Below, piece after piece: positions 1 through 8,657 of a stretch of DNA of 64,000 bases; the stretch's first letter is position 1; each line of letters opens with the position of its first letter. The position numbers and the translations under genes are program-made. Source of the stretch: Formosa sp. Hel1_31_208 (GTDB taxonomy: Bacteria; Bacteroidota; Bacteroidia; Flavobacteriales; Flavobacteriaceae); assembly GCF_900104785.1 (NCBI RefSeq), contig NZ_LT629733.1:2140501-2204500 (forward strand), in the 5' to 3' direction. Under the pieces are notes generated by a model. The model did not search any database, was not told the origin of the DNA, and saw only the letters and a list, made by a program, of their open reading frames with translations.

Positions 1-521
1 TAGACAAAAAAAACGAATATAGAAATGCACTCATAAGTATGACAGCATGGAAACTATTTTATTTTTCCTATGCACTTATACTACCAATGATAATGGTACC
101 ATTTTCTTGGTGGGTTGTCTTATTGGCGTTTTTAAGTATGCATTTTGTTACCGGACTTCTGGTAAGTATCATTTTTCAGATAGCTCATATTATGCCAGTT
201 AACACGTTTCCATTGCCTGATGCTCAAGGACAAATGAACAATAATTGGTATGGCCATCAATTTGAAACGACCACTAATTTTTCACCTAATAGTAAATTGT
301 TATTTTGGTTCATAGGAGGATTGAACTATCAGGTTGAGCATCATGTACTACCAGATGTGTGTCACGTACATTATAAAAAACTAACAAAAATTGTGTCAGA
401 CACAGCACAAGAATATGGGATGCCCTACCATGTTAAAAAATCACTATATCATGCTATTAAAGATCACACAAAAATGTTGCGATCTTTAGGAAAAAAAGAC
501 AATCTAAGTATGGCGGCATGA
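1..521 (+). CDS. Fatty acid (acyl-lipid/acyl-CoA) desaturase, 3' part only
   Basis: The reading frame is open to the left edge of the window, so the 5' end is missing; the in-frame ATG at 39 is internal, because codons from position 3 read on without a stop. The visible part is the C-terminal portion of a membrane di-iron desaturase. It has hydrophobic membrane segments followed by the third histidine box in the form QVEHH within GGLNYQVEHH, a form typical of front-end (delta-5/delta-6 type) desaturases, where Gln replaces the first His. The first two His boxes lie outside the window. Such enzymes introduce double bonds into membrane acyl chains at the inner membrane. A cold-shock gene follows 81 bp downstream on the same strand, which fits a role in low-temperature membrane adaptation. 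Exact regioselectivity cannot be read from the sequence. Confidence 0.9.
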   Translation, partial: DKKNEYRNALISMTAWKLFYFSYALILPMIMVPFSWWVVLLAFLSMHFVTGLLVSIIFQIAHIMPVNTFPLPDAQGQMNNNWYGHQFETTTNFSPNSKLLFWFIGGLNYQVEHHVLPDVCHVHYKKLTKIVSDTAQEYGMPYHVKKSLYHAIKDHTKMLRSLGKKDNLSMAA

Positions 522-602
522 CCATTAAGATAACACACAAACACAAACATTATGATTAAGCAATTTATAAATAAATTAATGAACACAAATAAAGTAAACA
601 AC

Positions 603-797
603 ATGAAAGAAGGTACTGTAAAATTTTTCAATAACTCCAAAGGATTTGGTTTTATTAACATTAAAGATACTGAAGAAGATGTCTTTGTACATTCAACAAA
701 TCTTATTGATGAGATTAGAGAAAACGATCAAGTTACATTTGACGTAGAGAAAGGTGAGAAAGGCTTGAGCGCGACTAACGTCCGTTTGATGTCATAG
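603..797 (+). CDS. Cold-shock domain protein (CspA family)
   Basis: This is a 64-residue single cold-shock domain protein that binds single-stranded nucleic acid and melts RNA structure in the cytoplasm. It carries the RNP1 motif KGFGFI and the RNP2 motif VFVH, and starts with the typical MKEGTVKFF. An in-frame ATG exists at 552, but it would add 17 poorly conserved, Asn/Lys-rich residues. The ATG at 603 gives the normal family length and is preferred, which leaves a leader of about 80 bases after the desaturase. A strong hairpin terminator follows at 821-850. A second, separate Csp is encoded at 20103-20294. Confidence 0.93.
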   Translation: MKEGTVKFFNNSKGFGFINIKDTEEDVFVHSTNLIDEIRENDQVTFDVEKGEKGLSATNVRLMS

Positions 798-820
798 ACA
801 CAACAAACCCTATAAATCAT

Positions 821-850
821 AAAAAAACCATCTGTATTGATGGTTTTTTT
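821..850 (+). terminator. Intrinsic terminator after cold-shock gene
   Basis: A 12-bp perfect stem (AAAAAAACCATC / GATGGTTTTTTT) surrounds a 6-nt loop and ends in seven T. It lies 24 bp after the csp stop codon. The A/T arms make it potentially bidirectional. Confidence 0.85.
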
Positions 851-1010
851 GTGCTCATATGTATTCTGTTTATAATCAAAGTAAAAAGTAGCTCGAGTTT
901 TATAGTATGTTTTCGTATTTTTATAAAACGAAGAAAAACGGTCATGTAGATCACAACAACATCAAATGACTTTTTGTTGGTAATTATACGAATCTTAAAA
1001 TCTAAAAACA

Positions 1011-2066
1011 ATGAATACAACACGTGTTAAAGCATACGGAACCGAATCGGCAGATGCTGATTTAAAACCATTAGATATTAATAGAAGAACAGTCACTGCA
1101 AAAGATGTGGAGATCGATATCCTATTTTGTGGTGTATGCCATTCCGATTTACATTTCGCACGCAATGACTGGGGAATGACGCAGTACCCTGTGGTGCCTG
1201 GTCATGAAATCGTTGGAAGGGTCACGAATGTTGGAAACGGTGTAAGCGCTTATAAAGTTGGCGATATCGTTGCTGTAGGCTGTTTAGTTGATTCGTGTAA
1301 ATCTTGTAATAATTGTAAAAATGATTTAGAACAATACTGTCCGGAATGGGTAGGTACCTACGGTGGTTATGATAAGCATTTAGATACAACCACTCATGGA
1401 GGATACTCTGAAACCATAGTCGTTGACGAAGCTTTTGTTTTAAATGTACCTGAAAACTTAGATTTAGCGGGTATAGCTCCAGTGCTTTGTGCAGGTATTA
1501 CGACTTGGTCACCATTGCGTCATTGGAATGTAGGTAAAGACAGTAAAGTGGCTGTCGTTGGTTTAGGCGGATTAGGACATATGGCAATTAAATTAGCTCA
1601 TGCCTTAGGCGCTCATGTCACCTTATTCTCTAGATCTACCAATAAAATTCAGGATGCTAAAGATTTAGGTGCTGATCAGGTAATCATTTCTACAGACGAA
1701 GATCAAATGAATAGTGTAATGGGGCATTTTGATCTCATACTTGATACTGTTCCTTATGAGCATGATTTCAATCCGTATATTGGAACATTAAACACCAATG
1801 GCACCTTAGTAGTTTTAGGCTATTTAGGACCTTTAGATCCACCGTTGGTAACAGTACCAATGATTATGGGTCGTAAAAGTGTCGCCGGATCATTAATTGG
1901 CGGCATAGCTGAAACTCAAGAGCTATTAGATTTCTGCGGAAAACATAATATTACATCCGATGTTGAAGTCATCAATATGCAAGATATTAATACGGCTTAC
2001 GAACGCATGCTAAAAAGCGATGTAAAATATCGTTTTGTCATTGATATGAAATCATTGAAAGCCTAA
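1011..2066 (+). CDS. NAD(P)-dependent zinc alcohol dehydrogenase (YahK/CAD-like)
   Basis: This 351-residue medium-chain dehydrogenase/reductase oxidises alcohols or reduces aldehydes in the cytosol. The catalytic zinc site is visible as CGVCHSD near residue 42 and GHE near residue 65. The structural zinc site is a four-cysteine cluster (C..C..C.......C) around residues 98-112. The Rossmann fold carries GLGGLGHMAIKLA at about residue 184. Length and motif order match the broad-specificity YahK/cinnamyl-alcohol-dehydrogenase-like subgroup. The ATG at 1011 follows an A-rich leader without a clear Shine-Dalgarno, as is common in Bacteroidota. The AraC-type regulator 84 bp downstream on the same strand may be linked to it, but that is inference. 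The physiological substrate is unknown. Confidence 0.93.
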   Translation: MNTTRVKAYGTESADADLKPLDINRRTVTAKDVEIDILFCGVCHSDLHFARNDWGMTQYPVVPGHEIVGRVTNVGNGVSAYKVGDIVAVGCLVDSCKSCNNCKNDLEQYCPEWVGTYGGYDKHLDTTTHGGYSETIVVDEAFVLNVPENLDLAGIAPVLCAGITTWSPLRHWNVGKDSKVAVVGLGGLGHMAIKLAHALGAHVTLFSRSTNKIQDAKDLGADQVIISTDEDQMNSVMGHFDLILDTVPYEHDFNPYIGTLNTNGTLVVLGYLGPLDPPLVTVPMIMGRKSVAGSLIGGIAETQELLDFCGKHNITSDVEVINMQDINTAYERMLKSDVKYRFVIDMKSLKA

Positions 2067-2150
2067 TTGAAAGGCGTTATACGATAGCCTGTACAGTACC
2101 TTTTAGAGCTAAGGATTGTTTTTTTGTTTAACTTGTTGAAAAATAAGAAG

Positions 2151-3257
2151 ATGGCTATATTCATGGATTTTCACGACTTGACAGATGGGATTACTGCAGC
2201 ACATGTTGCAGAAATGCATCAGGCCGATTTAAATATTGAACATAAATATAATTGTAGCAGATTGACCTATTGGTGTGATGAGGAACGTAAAGCGGTATTC
2301 TGTCTTATTGATGCGCCTAATAAAGAAGCAGTTATTGCGTTGCATAAAAATGCTCATGGTGCCGTGCCTAGGCGAATTATTGAAGTAAATTCAACTATTG
2401 TAGAATCCTTTCTAGGACGTATAGAAGATCCCGAGAAATCCAATAATACAGAATTAAACATTATAAATGATCCAGCGTTTCGGGTTCTCATGGTGGTTGA
2501 AATTAGTAATTATTTAAACCGACTAGAGTCAGATCAACTCACCATTTTTACGCAAAAATTTCATAATAGTACCACTAAAATCATAAAGACCTATACAGGA
2601 CGTATTGTTAAAAAGAATAATTACTCTTATTTAGTTTCGTTTCAGTCTGTTACTGACGCAGTCCTCTGCGCCAATGAGATACAATATAAATTCAAGTATG
2701 TCACGCCAAAATTTGATCCGAACATTCGACGTCTTAATATTGCCTTAAGTTCAGGAATTCCAGTCACCGATAAGCCTAATATATTTGAGGAGGCCATTAC
2801 TTTAGCCACACGAATGTGCGAAATCTCAAAGGAATCTTTCGTAATCACTTCAGAAGTTAATGCCTTGTACGAAAGTGAAAACAGAAATGCGTCTATAGAC
2901 AAAGACATCATTCATGTATTGCCTCTAAAAGATGAAAAATTCCTAACCCAATTAATGGATTTCATTGAACACATCTGGAATAAACCGGATTTCAATATGT
3001 CGCAATTCAGCACATCATTAGGCTATAGCAAATCCCAGTTATATCGAAAAATTATGGCATTGACAGGGCAGTCTCCTAATCGGTTTTTACGAGAATTTAG
3101 ACTGCATAAAGCCCTTCAGTTACTGCATAGTCAGCATGGCAATATTTCCGAAATTGCCTTTGAATCTGGCTTTAATAGTGCCGCTTATTTCTCTAGTTGT
3201 TTTCTTAATAAATACGGAATTCTCCCTTCTCGATATCTTCAGCAACATATAAACTAA
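2151..3257 (+). CDS. Three-domain AraC-family regulator (DUF4242 + cyclase-like domain + HTH)
   Basis: This 368-residue protein appears to be a fusion of three parts. Residues 1 to about 85 resemble the DUF4242/SCO4226 nickel-binding ferredoxin-like family, ending in HKNAHGAVPRRIIEV. Residues about 110-255 read like a degenerate nucleotide-cyclase homology domain (VLMVVEISNYL..., an alternating core, then ITLATRMCEIS). The last 100 residues are a classic AraC double helix-turn-helix (FSTSLGYSKSQLYRKIMALTGQSPNRFLREFRL...IAFESGFNSAAYFSSCF). A TTG at 2124 would extend the frame by nine residues, but the ATG at 2151 follows AATAAGAAG and starts exactly at the domain. The architecture suggests a sensor-regulator; the ligand is unknown. 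DNA binding is confident, and the middle-domain assignment is moderate. Confidence 0.85.
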   Translation: MAIFMDFHDLTDGITAAHVAEMHQADLNIEHKYNCSRLTYWCDEERKAVFCLIDAPNKEAVIALHKNAHGAVPRRIIEVNSTIVESFLGRIEDPEKSNNTELNIINDPAFRVLMVVEISNYLNRLESDQLTIFTQKFHNSTTKIIKTYTGRIVKKNNYSYLVSFQSVTDAVLCANEIQYKFKYVTPKFDPNIRRLNIALSSGIPVTDKPNIFEEAITLATRMCEISKESFVITSEVNALYESENRNASIDKDIIHVLPLKDEKFLTQLMDFIEHIWNKPDFNMSQFSTSLGYSKSQLYRKIMALTGQSPNRFLREFRLHKALQLLHSQHGNISEIAFESGFNSAAYFSSCFLNKYGILPSRYLQQHIN

Positions 3258-3338
3258 GATAATTACAAATCAGATGTGACTTTTATCATATTATGCCTTA
3301 AAGATTATCGATATCTTTAGTAGACTAAATGCTAACAG

Positions 3339-3956
3339 ATGAAAACCTTGATGCCACTGCGCAAATCGTCAGTACGAATGAACCTATTTGTGCTATTACT
3401 CTTTGGATGTTTCTTCGGAAATGCTCAAGTTGAAGAGACTGAACGTACCAATCCTAACAAACCCGAAACCGAATTACCGCCAGACATCCATTGGGATGTG
3501 AAGGCGTACCGACCAGAGGCAGAGCTTTTAAAAATTAAGGCTATCGCTAAAGACGGTACCATTTATGACGTGAAAGCCATTCAAAATTCTGATGACATCA
3601 GTGTTCTTAATGTGAAGGTAATTGTGAACGGCAAGCGACTACCTGTCAAACTTATTGTTAAAGGAGACGACCGCTATTATCCGCTAAAATGCATTAACAG
3701 TGATGGGACCTTAATAGATATTAAAGCCATCACCAAAGAAGGTGATATTTTAGATGTGAAAGGCGTGAGTAAATCTGGAAATATTATACATATTAGAGCC
3801 ATTACCAAAAACGATGTCTCGTATAATATTATAGCAATCTCTCCAGATGGTAAGGTTAATGATGTTAAAGGCATTAAAATGCTGGATACAGAAGTAGAAG
3901 CGATAATTAATGGCGTATCCATTTTTTCGCATGTGAAAGCGTTACGGCAAAATTGA
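3339..3956 (+). CDS. Secreted protein with short internal beta repeats, unknown function
   Basis: This is a 205-residue protein with an N-terminal signal peptide (basic start, hydrophobic MNLFVLLLFGCFFG, cleavage after GNAQ). The mature part begins with a Glu/Pro-rich linker. It then consists of repeated units of about 20 residues built on the pattern [I/V]KAI..DG...DVK[A/G]I, for example KIKAIAKDGTIYDVKAI, DIKAITKEGDILDVKGV and HIRAITKNDVSYNIIAI. The alternation of hydrophobic and polar residues predicts a regular beta structure. I do not recognise a characterised family; it resembles flavobacterial secreted proteins of unknown function. An alternative start at 3378 would shorten the n-region but keep the signal peptide. 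The membrane protein gene at 3986 lies 29 bp downstream and is probably co-transcribed. Confidence 0.75.
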   Translation: MKTLMPLRKSSVRMNLFVLLLFGCFFGNAQVEETERTNPNKPETELPPDIHWDVKAYRPEAELLKIKAIAKDGTIYDVKAIQNSDDISVLNVKVIVNGKRLPVKLIVKGDDRYYPLKCINSDGTLIDIKAITKEGDILDVKGVSKSGNIIHIRAITKNDVSYNIIAISPDGKVNDVKGIKMLDTEVEAIINGVSIFSHVKALRQN

Positions 3957-3985
3957 GATAATTTATGTGATTTAAACGCAAACTA

Positions 3986-4375
3986 ATGAAAGCTAGTCAT
4001 AAATTAATTCATTGGACACCAAGAATCATTTGTATTCTGGCCATACTATTTGTCAGTATTTTTGCACTCGATGCTTTTAACCCTGAAAAAACAACCTGGC
4101 AGCAGATTGGTGATTTTTTCATCCATCTCATTCCGTCTTATGTTTTAACCATTCTTCTTATTATTGCGTGGAAACGGGAGTTTATTGGTGGAATCATATT
4201 TATAGTCATTGGGATTGGATGTAGTCCATTTATTTTTATCCATAATTACAACATGAATCAATCTGTTTGGATGAGTCTTTTGATTATTCTTATGATTACA
4301 GTGCCATTTATCATCGCAGGAATTCTTTTCATTGTGAGCTATAAAATGAAGAAAAGAAATTTGAATGCACCGTAA
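3986..4375 (+). CDS. Small four-helix integral membrane protein, unknown function
   Basis: The 129 residues contain four predicted transmembrane helices, at about 12-30, 47-62, 67-85 and 97-118, with a short basic C-terminal tail (KMKKRNLNAP). No catalytic motif is visible. It resembles small conserved flavobacterial membrane proteins placed in domain-of-unknown-function families (possibly DUF7670; this name is from memory and not verified). It lies 29 bp downstream of the secreted repeat protein on the same strand and converges on the large BNR-repeat gene. Confidence 0.72.
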   Translation: MKASHKLIHWTPRIICILAILFVSIFALDAFNPEKTTWQQIGDFFIHLIPSYVLTILLIIAWKREFIGGIIFIVIGIGCSPFIFIHNYNMNQSVWMSLLIILMITVPFIIAGILFIVSYKMKKRNLNAP

Positions 4376-4508
4376 GACTATTCAAATAGGATCATCCTGT
4401 AGATGATAGCATTAGGATACACCGTAAATAGCGTGAATGTCATAATACATCAGATATAACCCTATTTAAAAACTGTATAGTCTTAGATGTTTGTAAAATG
4501 GTATTTAA

Positions 4509-7500
4509 TTAATCATCAATATATGGTGCGCCAGAAGTTTTTAACAAGGCTTCTAATTTATCCATAGCATCCTCAATTGCTTTCAACTCATTTTCAGCTT
4601 TATTAAGCATACTATTAATAATCTGCATTTGCGTTTTGTTAGTCTCGGTTGGTCCATAGGTAGAGCGCTCTAAACTTAAATAAATCGTAAACATCTTATC
4701 GCTAACAGATGGTGGATTCTTTTCACCAATTTCTAATTTGGCCTGATTGCCATAATAATCGGATTTTAAAGTATTGATTTGATCTCTTATCTTATTTAAT
4801 TGCTTTAAACCAGTTTCTGTATTAGCGGTACTGCTCATCAATGCTTTGTGAAATGCTACGGTCTTTTTCTCAGCTTTTATTATAGACCTATCAATTTCAA
4901 ATGATTTGCGTGATACGGTCTCAAAACTGCGCCAAAAAGCTGATGCAACTTCTGGAGAAGACCCTTCAAGTGTATTTTTGTAAAGTGGTTTTACATTAAA
5001 TGCTACTGGTGCATCCATTTGTTTTACAGCACCGTTATGAGACAAATACATCGCAACACTGTAAGTTCCTGGAGGCGCTAACAATCCTTTTGGTTCACCA
5101 AAATCTTCTGAAACTGTTGTTTCGTTTAATGCAATCGGGTTTGGACTCGGATATCGCAAATCCCAAGCCGTTCTATTAACTCCAGACTTAGGGTCTTTAA
5201 ATATATTACGTATCACTTCACCGACTTGGTTTTTAATTACAAAAATCAGTTGAGGCTTTTGCTCTAATTTTTCGTCTTCTAAAGCTTGCCAACCTGAAAA
5301 TGGAATATTCTGAGTTTTAATCTTTGCTTCTTTCTTTTTACGCTGTTCTTTTTTTAAGACTGGAACATCTTTAAGGTAATAGGTGAGTAGTGCTCCAAAA
5401 TCAGGATTAGGAGCTACAAAATGCGAATCACCTTGACTTCCCTTATTCGGTTCAAAACTTAGTTGAGAGCGCTGTATATACCACCATGCATCACGTACCG
5501 GAAATAACTTCGCTTCTGCATTTAAATCGTTTTGAGAAGCTTCTCTTAAGGCAGAATAGTCATCGAGTATATAAAACCCACGACCAAAAGACGCAGCCAC
5601 CATATCATTTTCACGTTTTTGTATGGCTAAATCTCTAAACGAAATCGTTGGCACATTTCCTTTTAATGCTGTCCATTGTTTTCCACCATTAACTGAAAAG
5701 AATAAACCAAATTCAGTCCCTATAAATAAGAGGTTTGGTGCCACATGATCTTGGACTAGTCGCCACACCAAATGACGCTCTGGAATGGATGCAGTTAAAG
5801 ATTCCCAAGATTTCCCTTTATCAGTACTCTTGTATAGATAAGGTTTAAAATCACCATATTTATGATTATCTAAAGCTACATAAACCGTATTGGCATCATG
5901 TAAATCTGCTTTAATATCATTCACAAATGCTGTTGAGGGCACACCAGGCAATTGATTTACTTTTATTTGTCTCCAATTAGCACCACCATCCTCGGTAATA
6001 TTAATTAATCCATCATCAGTACCTGCATAAAGTAAACCTTGTTTTTTTGGTGATTCTGACAATGACGTTATGGTATTATAATTAGACATGGCATATACAT
6101 CCCAAGCATTGTCCCAAGACTGTTGTTTGCCCATTATAGGTAAAGTAATACGCTCTTCGTTTTTGGTTAAATCTTTAGAAATTGCCGTCCATGAATCACC
6201 TCGGTTTTCAGATTTCCAAACCCGTTGTGACGCAAAGTAAATAGTGGATGGTTTGTGCGGACTAACTAATATTGGTGCATCCCAATTATACCGTTGTATG
6301 GCATCACCTTCATCTGGTTGTGGTTGTATATCTATAGCCTCGCCAGTTTTCATATCTAATCGTGACAATGTACCTTCTTGACGTTCTGCATAAACAATAT
6401 TTGGGTTTCCTGGTTCGGTAGCCGGTTGGTGACCATCCCAATTAAGAACCACGCTCCAATCACTATTCTGTATCCCATGAAGATTGTCTGTACGTGATGG
6501 TCCTCTTTCAGTACTATTGTCTTGTGTGCCACCATAAATATTGTAAAAAGGAGCTGCGTCATCTACAGCTAATTTATAAAACTGTGTCACAGGTAAATTC
6601 TCAATATATTTCCATGATTTAGTTAGATCGAAAGATTCATATAATCCACCATCGGTTCCGACGAGCAAATAATTAGGATCGTGTTTTCTGAAAGCTATTG
6701 CATGATTATCGCCATGCTTATTTTTATTATTCATTCTATAAAAAGTCTTTCCACCATCTTCAGAAATTTGCATGGTATTATCCATAAGATATAAGCGATC
6801 TTTGTGGTGTGGTGACGCATATAATTCTTGATAATAATGCGGTCCAGTACCACCAGAAATAGTATTCGATTGTTTAGACCAAGAACTTCCACCGTCATTA
6901 GAACGGTACACAGCACCTTGTCTGCGATCCAACTCAATAGCAGCATACAATACCTCTGGATTATGTGGTGAAATCGCTAAGCCTGTTTTGCCCATTGCCG
7001 TTTTAGGTAAACCATAGGTTAGTTTTTCCCAAGTCTCACCGCCATCATCACTACGATGTAAAGCAGTACCAGGACCATTACCTATATAAGCGGCCACCGT
7101 TCTATGACGTTGCCAAGTCGCGGCATACATTCGATCTGGATTTGTTGGGTCGTACACTAACTCTGTTACACCTGTCCACGCATCATCACCCAGTGTTTTT
7201 TTCCATGTTTTACCGCCATCTGTTGTTTTGTATAAACCACGCTGTCCACCTTTATTCCATAGTGGTCCTTGAGCAGCTACCCATACAACACTGCTATTTT
7301 CTGGGTGCACAATAACACGAGAAATATGTTGTGTGTTTTTAAGACCCATATTGGTCCAAGATTGTCCTCCATTATCACTTCGATAAACGCCATCACCAAA
7401 TCCAACATGACGTCCTCCAACATCTTCACCTGTACCAACCCAAATGGTTTCTGGTTGGTTGGGATCTATAGAAACTGTGCCAATAGAGTAGGAGCTTTCC

Positions 7501-7763
7501 TTATCGAATATAGGTGTCCATGTCGTACCAGAATTTATAGTTTTCCACACACCACCAGAGCCAACTGCAACATACCATATGTTTTCGTTATTTGGATGAA
7601 TAACAATATCAGCGATACGTCCGCTCATAAAAGCAGGACCGATACTTCGCAGCTCAAGACTATTAAATGGATTTTCATCTGCGTCTTTCTCTTGACCCGA
7701 AATTGTAAAAGTTATAGAAAGGGATAGCATGAATGTGCAAAAAATACGGAAAAGACTCTTCAT
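4509..7763 (-). CDS. Secreted Asp-box (BNR/VPS10-like) beta-propeller protein
   Basis: This 1084-residue exported protein has a signal peptide ending around ITFTISGQ. The region from about residue 35 to 740 carries roughly ten Asp-box motifs of the S/T-x-D-x-G-x-x-W/F type (SDNGGQSW, TDGGKTW, SDDGGETW, SNDGGSSW, TEDGGANW, STDKGKSW and others). That pattern indicates one or two beta-propellers of the sortilin/VPS10 or sialidase-like superfamily. The C-terminal 300 residues hold an Ig-like region (PLYKN... preceded by a FlgD-like PPGTYSV segment) and a charged coiled-coil-like tail. Homologues are usually called glycosyl hydrolase, but the catalytic residues of a sialidase are not evident, so enzymatic activity is unproven. 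No T9SS C-terminal domain is seen. It is monocistronic, on the strand opposite to its neighbours. Confidence 0.85.
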   Translation of the reverse strand: MKSLFRIFCTFMLSLSITFTISGQEKDADENPFNSLELRSIGPAFMSGRIADIVIHPNNENIWYVAVGSGGVWKTINSGTTWTPIFDKESSYSIGTVSIDPNQPETIWVGTGEDVGGRHVGFGDGVYRSDNGGQSWTNMGLKNTQHISRVIVHPENSSVVWVAAQGPLWNKGGQRGLYKTTDGGKTWKKTLGDDAWTGVTELVYDPTNPDRMYAATWQRHRTVAAYIGNGPGTALHRSDDGGETWEKLTYGLPKTAMGKTGLAISPHNPEVLYAAIELDRRQGAVYRSNDGGSSWSKQSNTISGGTGPHYYQELYASPHHKDRLYLMDNTMQISEDGGKTFYRMNNKNKHGDNHAIAFRKHDPNYLLVGTDGGLYESFDLTKSWKYIENLPVTQFYKLAVDDAAPFYNIYGGTQDNSTERGPSRTDNLHGIQNSDWSVVLNWDGHQPATEPGNPNIVYAERQEGTLSRLDMKTGEAIDIQPQPDEGDAIQRYNWDAPILVSPHKPSTIYFASQRVWKSENRGDSWTAISKDLTKNEERITLPIMGKQQSWDNAWDVYAMSNYNTITSLSESPKKQGLLYAGTDDGLINITEDGGANWRQIKVNQLPGVPSTAFVNDIKADLHDANTVYVALDNHKYGDFKPYLYKSTDKGKSWESLTASIPERHLVWRLVQDHVAPNLLFIGTEFGLFFSVNGGKQWTALKGNVPTISFRDLAIQKRENDMVAASFGRGFYILDDYSALREASQNDLNAEAKLFPVRDAWWYIQRSQLSFEPNKGSQGDSHFVAPNPDFGALLTYYLKDVPVLKKEQRKKKEAKIKTQNIPFSGWQALEDEKLEQKPQLIFVIKNQVGEVIRNIFKDPKSGVNRTAWDLRYPSPNPIALNETTVSEDFGEPKGLLAPPGTYSVAMYLSHNGAVKQMDAPVAFNVKPLYKNTLEGSSPEVASAFWRSFETVSRKSFEIDRSIIKAEKKTVAFHKALMSSTANTETGLKQLNKIRDQINTLKSDYYGNQAKLEIGEKNPPSVSDKMFTIYLSLERSTYGPTETNKTQMQIINSMLNKAENELKAIEDAMDKLEALLKTSGAPYIDD

Positions 7764-8001
7764 TATTAGAATTGAATTGGTTAGAGTATAAAGTTAACCA
7801 AATTCTGATAAATTGCTAAATAGTCTCAGTTTAGCAAAATTTTAGATATAAGATATTTTGAGGTTGTTATGAAATAAAAACAAAGACGTATATGATTTAA
7901 GGTTGATACACGGCGTAGAGGGGTTGTCAATATACTTCTACAATTTCTATTTTACATAATATAAATTATAGTACAAATGTATCAATGTGAGTAAAATAGC
8001 G

Positions 8002-8023
8002 AATAGAACTTTTGAGTTCTATT
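8002..8023. repeat. Perfect 9-bp inverted repeat (hairpin)
   Basis: AATAGAACT and AGTTCTATT flank the 4-nt loop TTTG. There is no T-tract, so this is not a standard terminator; it lies in the repeat-like intergenic DNA. Confidence 0.6.
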
Positions 8024-8443
8024 TTACATAGTTGCAGATATGACGCCTTTAGGTTCATATCGATAGTAATTATGTAACAGCTATTTTATGTGATGATGTT
8101 TGTTAACATTCGTAAGCTATAATACTATACTATGTAAAATACCCCAGAAACATTTGTCTTCTAAAGAAACTACAGAACTTTGGGCAATTAAACTATTAAG
8201 CGGTTTGCTTCGCAGCGTTGTTTGCATTTACTCACGCATTTCTATTTTAAATTTTTGAGTTCGTGAATACTTTGTATTTCTCAGCGATTAGCATTTAGGA
8301 AATTAAAATGTAACTATAATTTGACGTTATGTAAAATTACTCACAACTTTAATATTTGAGAAAGTTGTGTTCGTGAATGTGATGAATAAAATAGTACTAT
8401 TCATTTAAAACTTGAAATGTCACATTTGCCGCTGCCAACGCTT

Positions 8444-8461
8444 TCCCGAAAGCTTTCGGGA
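8444..8461. repeat. 18-bp perfect palindrome
   Basis: TCCCGAAAGCTTTCGGGA is its own reverse complement. GC-rich palindromes of this kind recur in many flavobacterial intergenic regions (from memory). It sits in a locally GC-richer block, 8430-8480, unlike the surrounding AT-rich DNA. Confidence 0.75.
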
Positions 8462-8657
8462 TTAAAGCCACTTGCCAGCGTATTTAAAAAGCTAGCTTTT
8501 AACTGTTATTAAAATTATAGCATATTGGAGATTTTGTTAGTCATTTTTTTTTAAAACTATAATAGTTTTAATTCCAATACCGTCAGTTATTCTATTATAA
8601 AAAGAATAGCTATATTCACTTCCTCGTGTTTTCTTCAAAAAAAATAAAACCGCAGTA

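Larger units (their letters stand above)
7764..8657. other. Long AT-rich intergenic region with repeat-like elements
   Basis: These 894 bases contain no gene I can support. They hold several short inverted elements. The box ATTTTACATA or its complement TATGTAAAAT occurs around 7949, 8021, 8131 and 8328. The decamer GTTCGTGAAT occurs at 8259 and 8369. There is a 9-bp hairpin at 8002-8023 and a palindrome at 8444-8461. A stop-free stretch of 54 codons at 8097-8258 (plus strand) has no credible start and no recognised similarity. The region separates two divergent transcription units and probably carries both promoters plus decayed mobile or repetitive DNA. Confidence 0.6.

Noticed and set aside
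464..661. Minus-strand frame of 65 codons across the desaturase/csp junction
   Set aside because: It overlaps both genes antisense, with hydrophobic low-complexity translation and no start signal.
2642..2911. Minus-strand frame of 89 codons inside the AraC regulator gene
   Set aside because: Antisense to a clear coding region with three recognisable domains.
7269..7727. 152-codon plus-strand frame opposite the BNR-repeat gene
   Set aside because: It lies wholly inside the antisense of a strongly supported coding region, and its translation is low-complexity and unlike any protein; it is a shadow frame.
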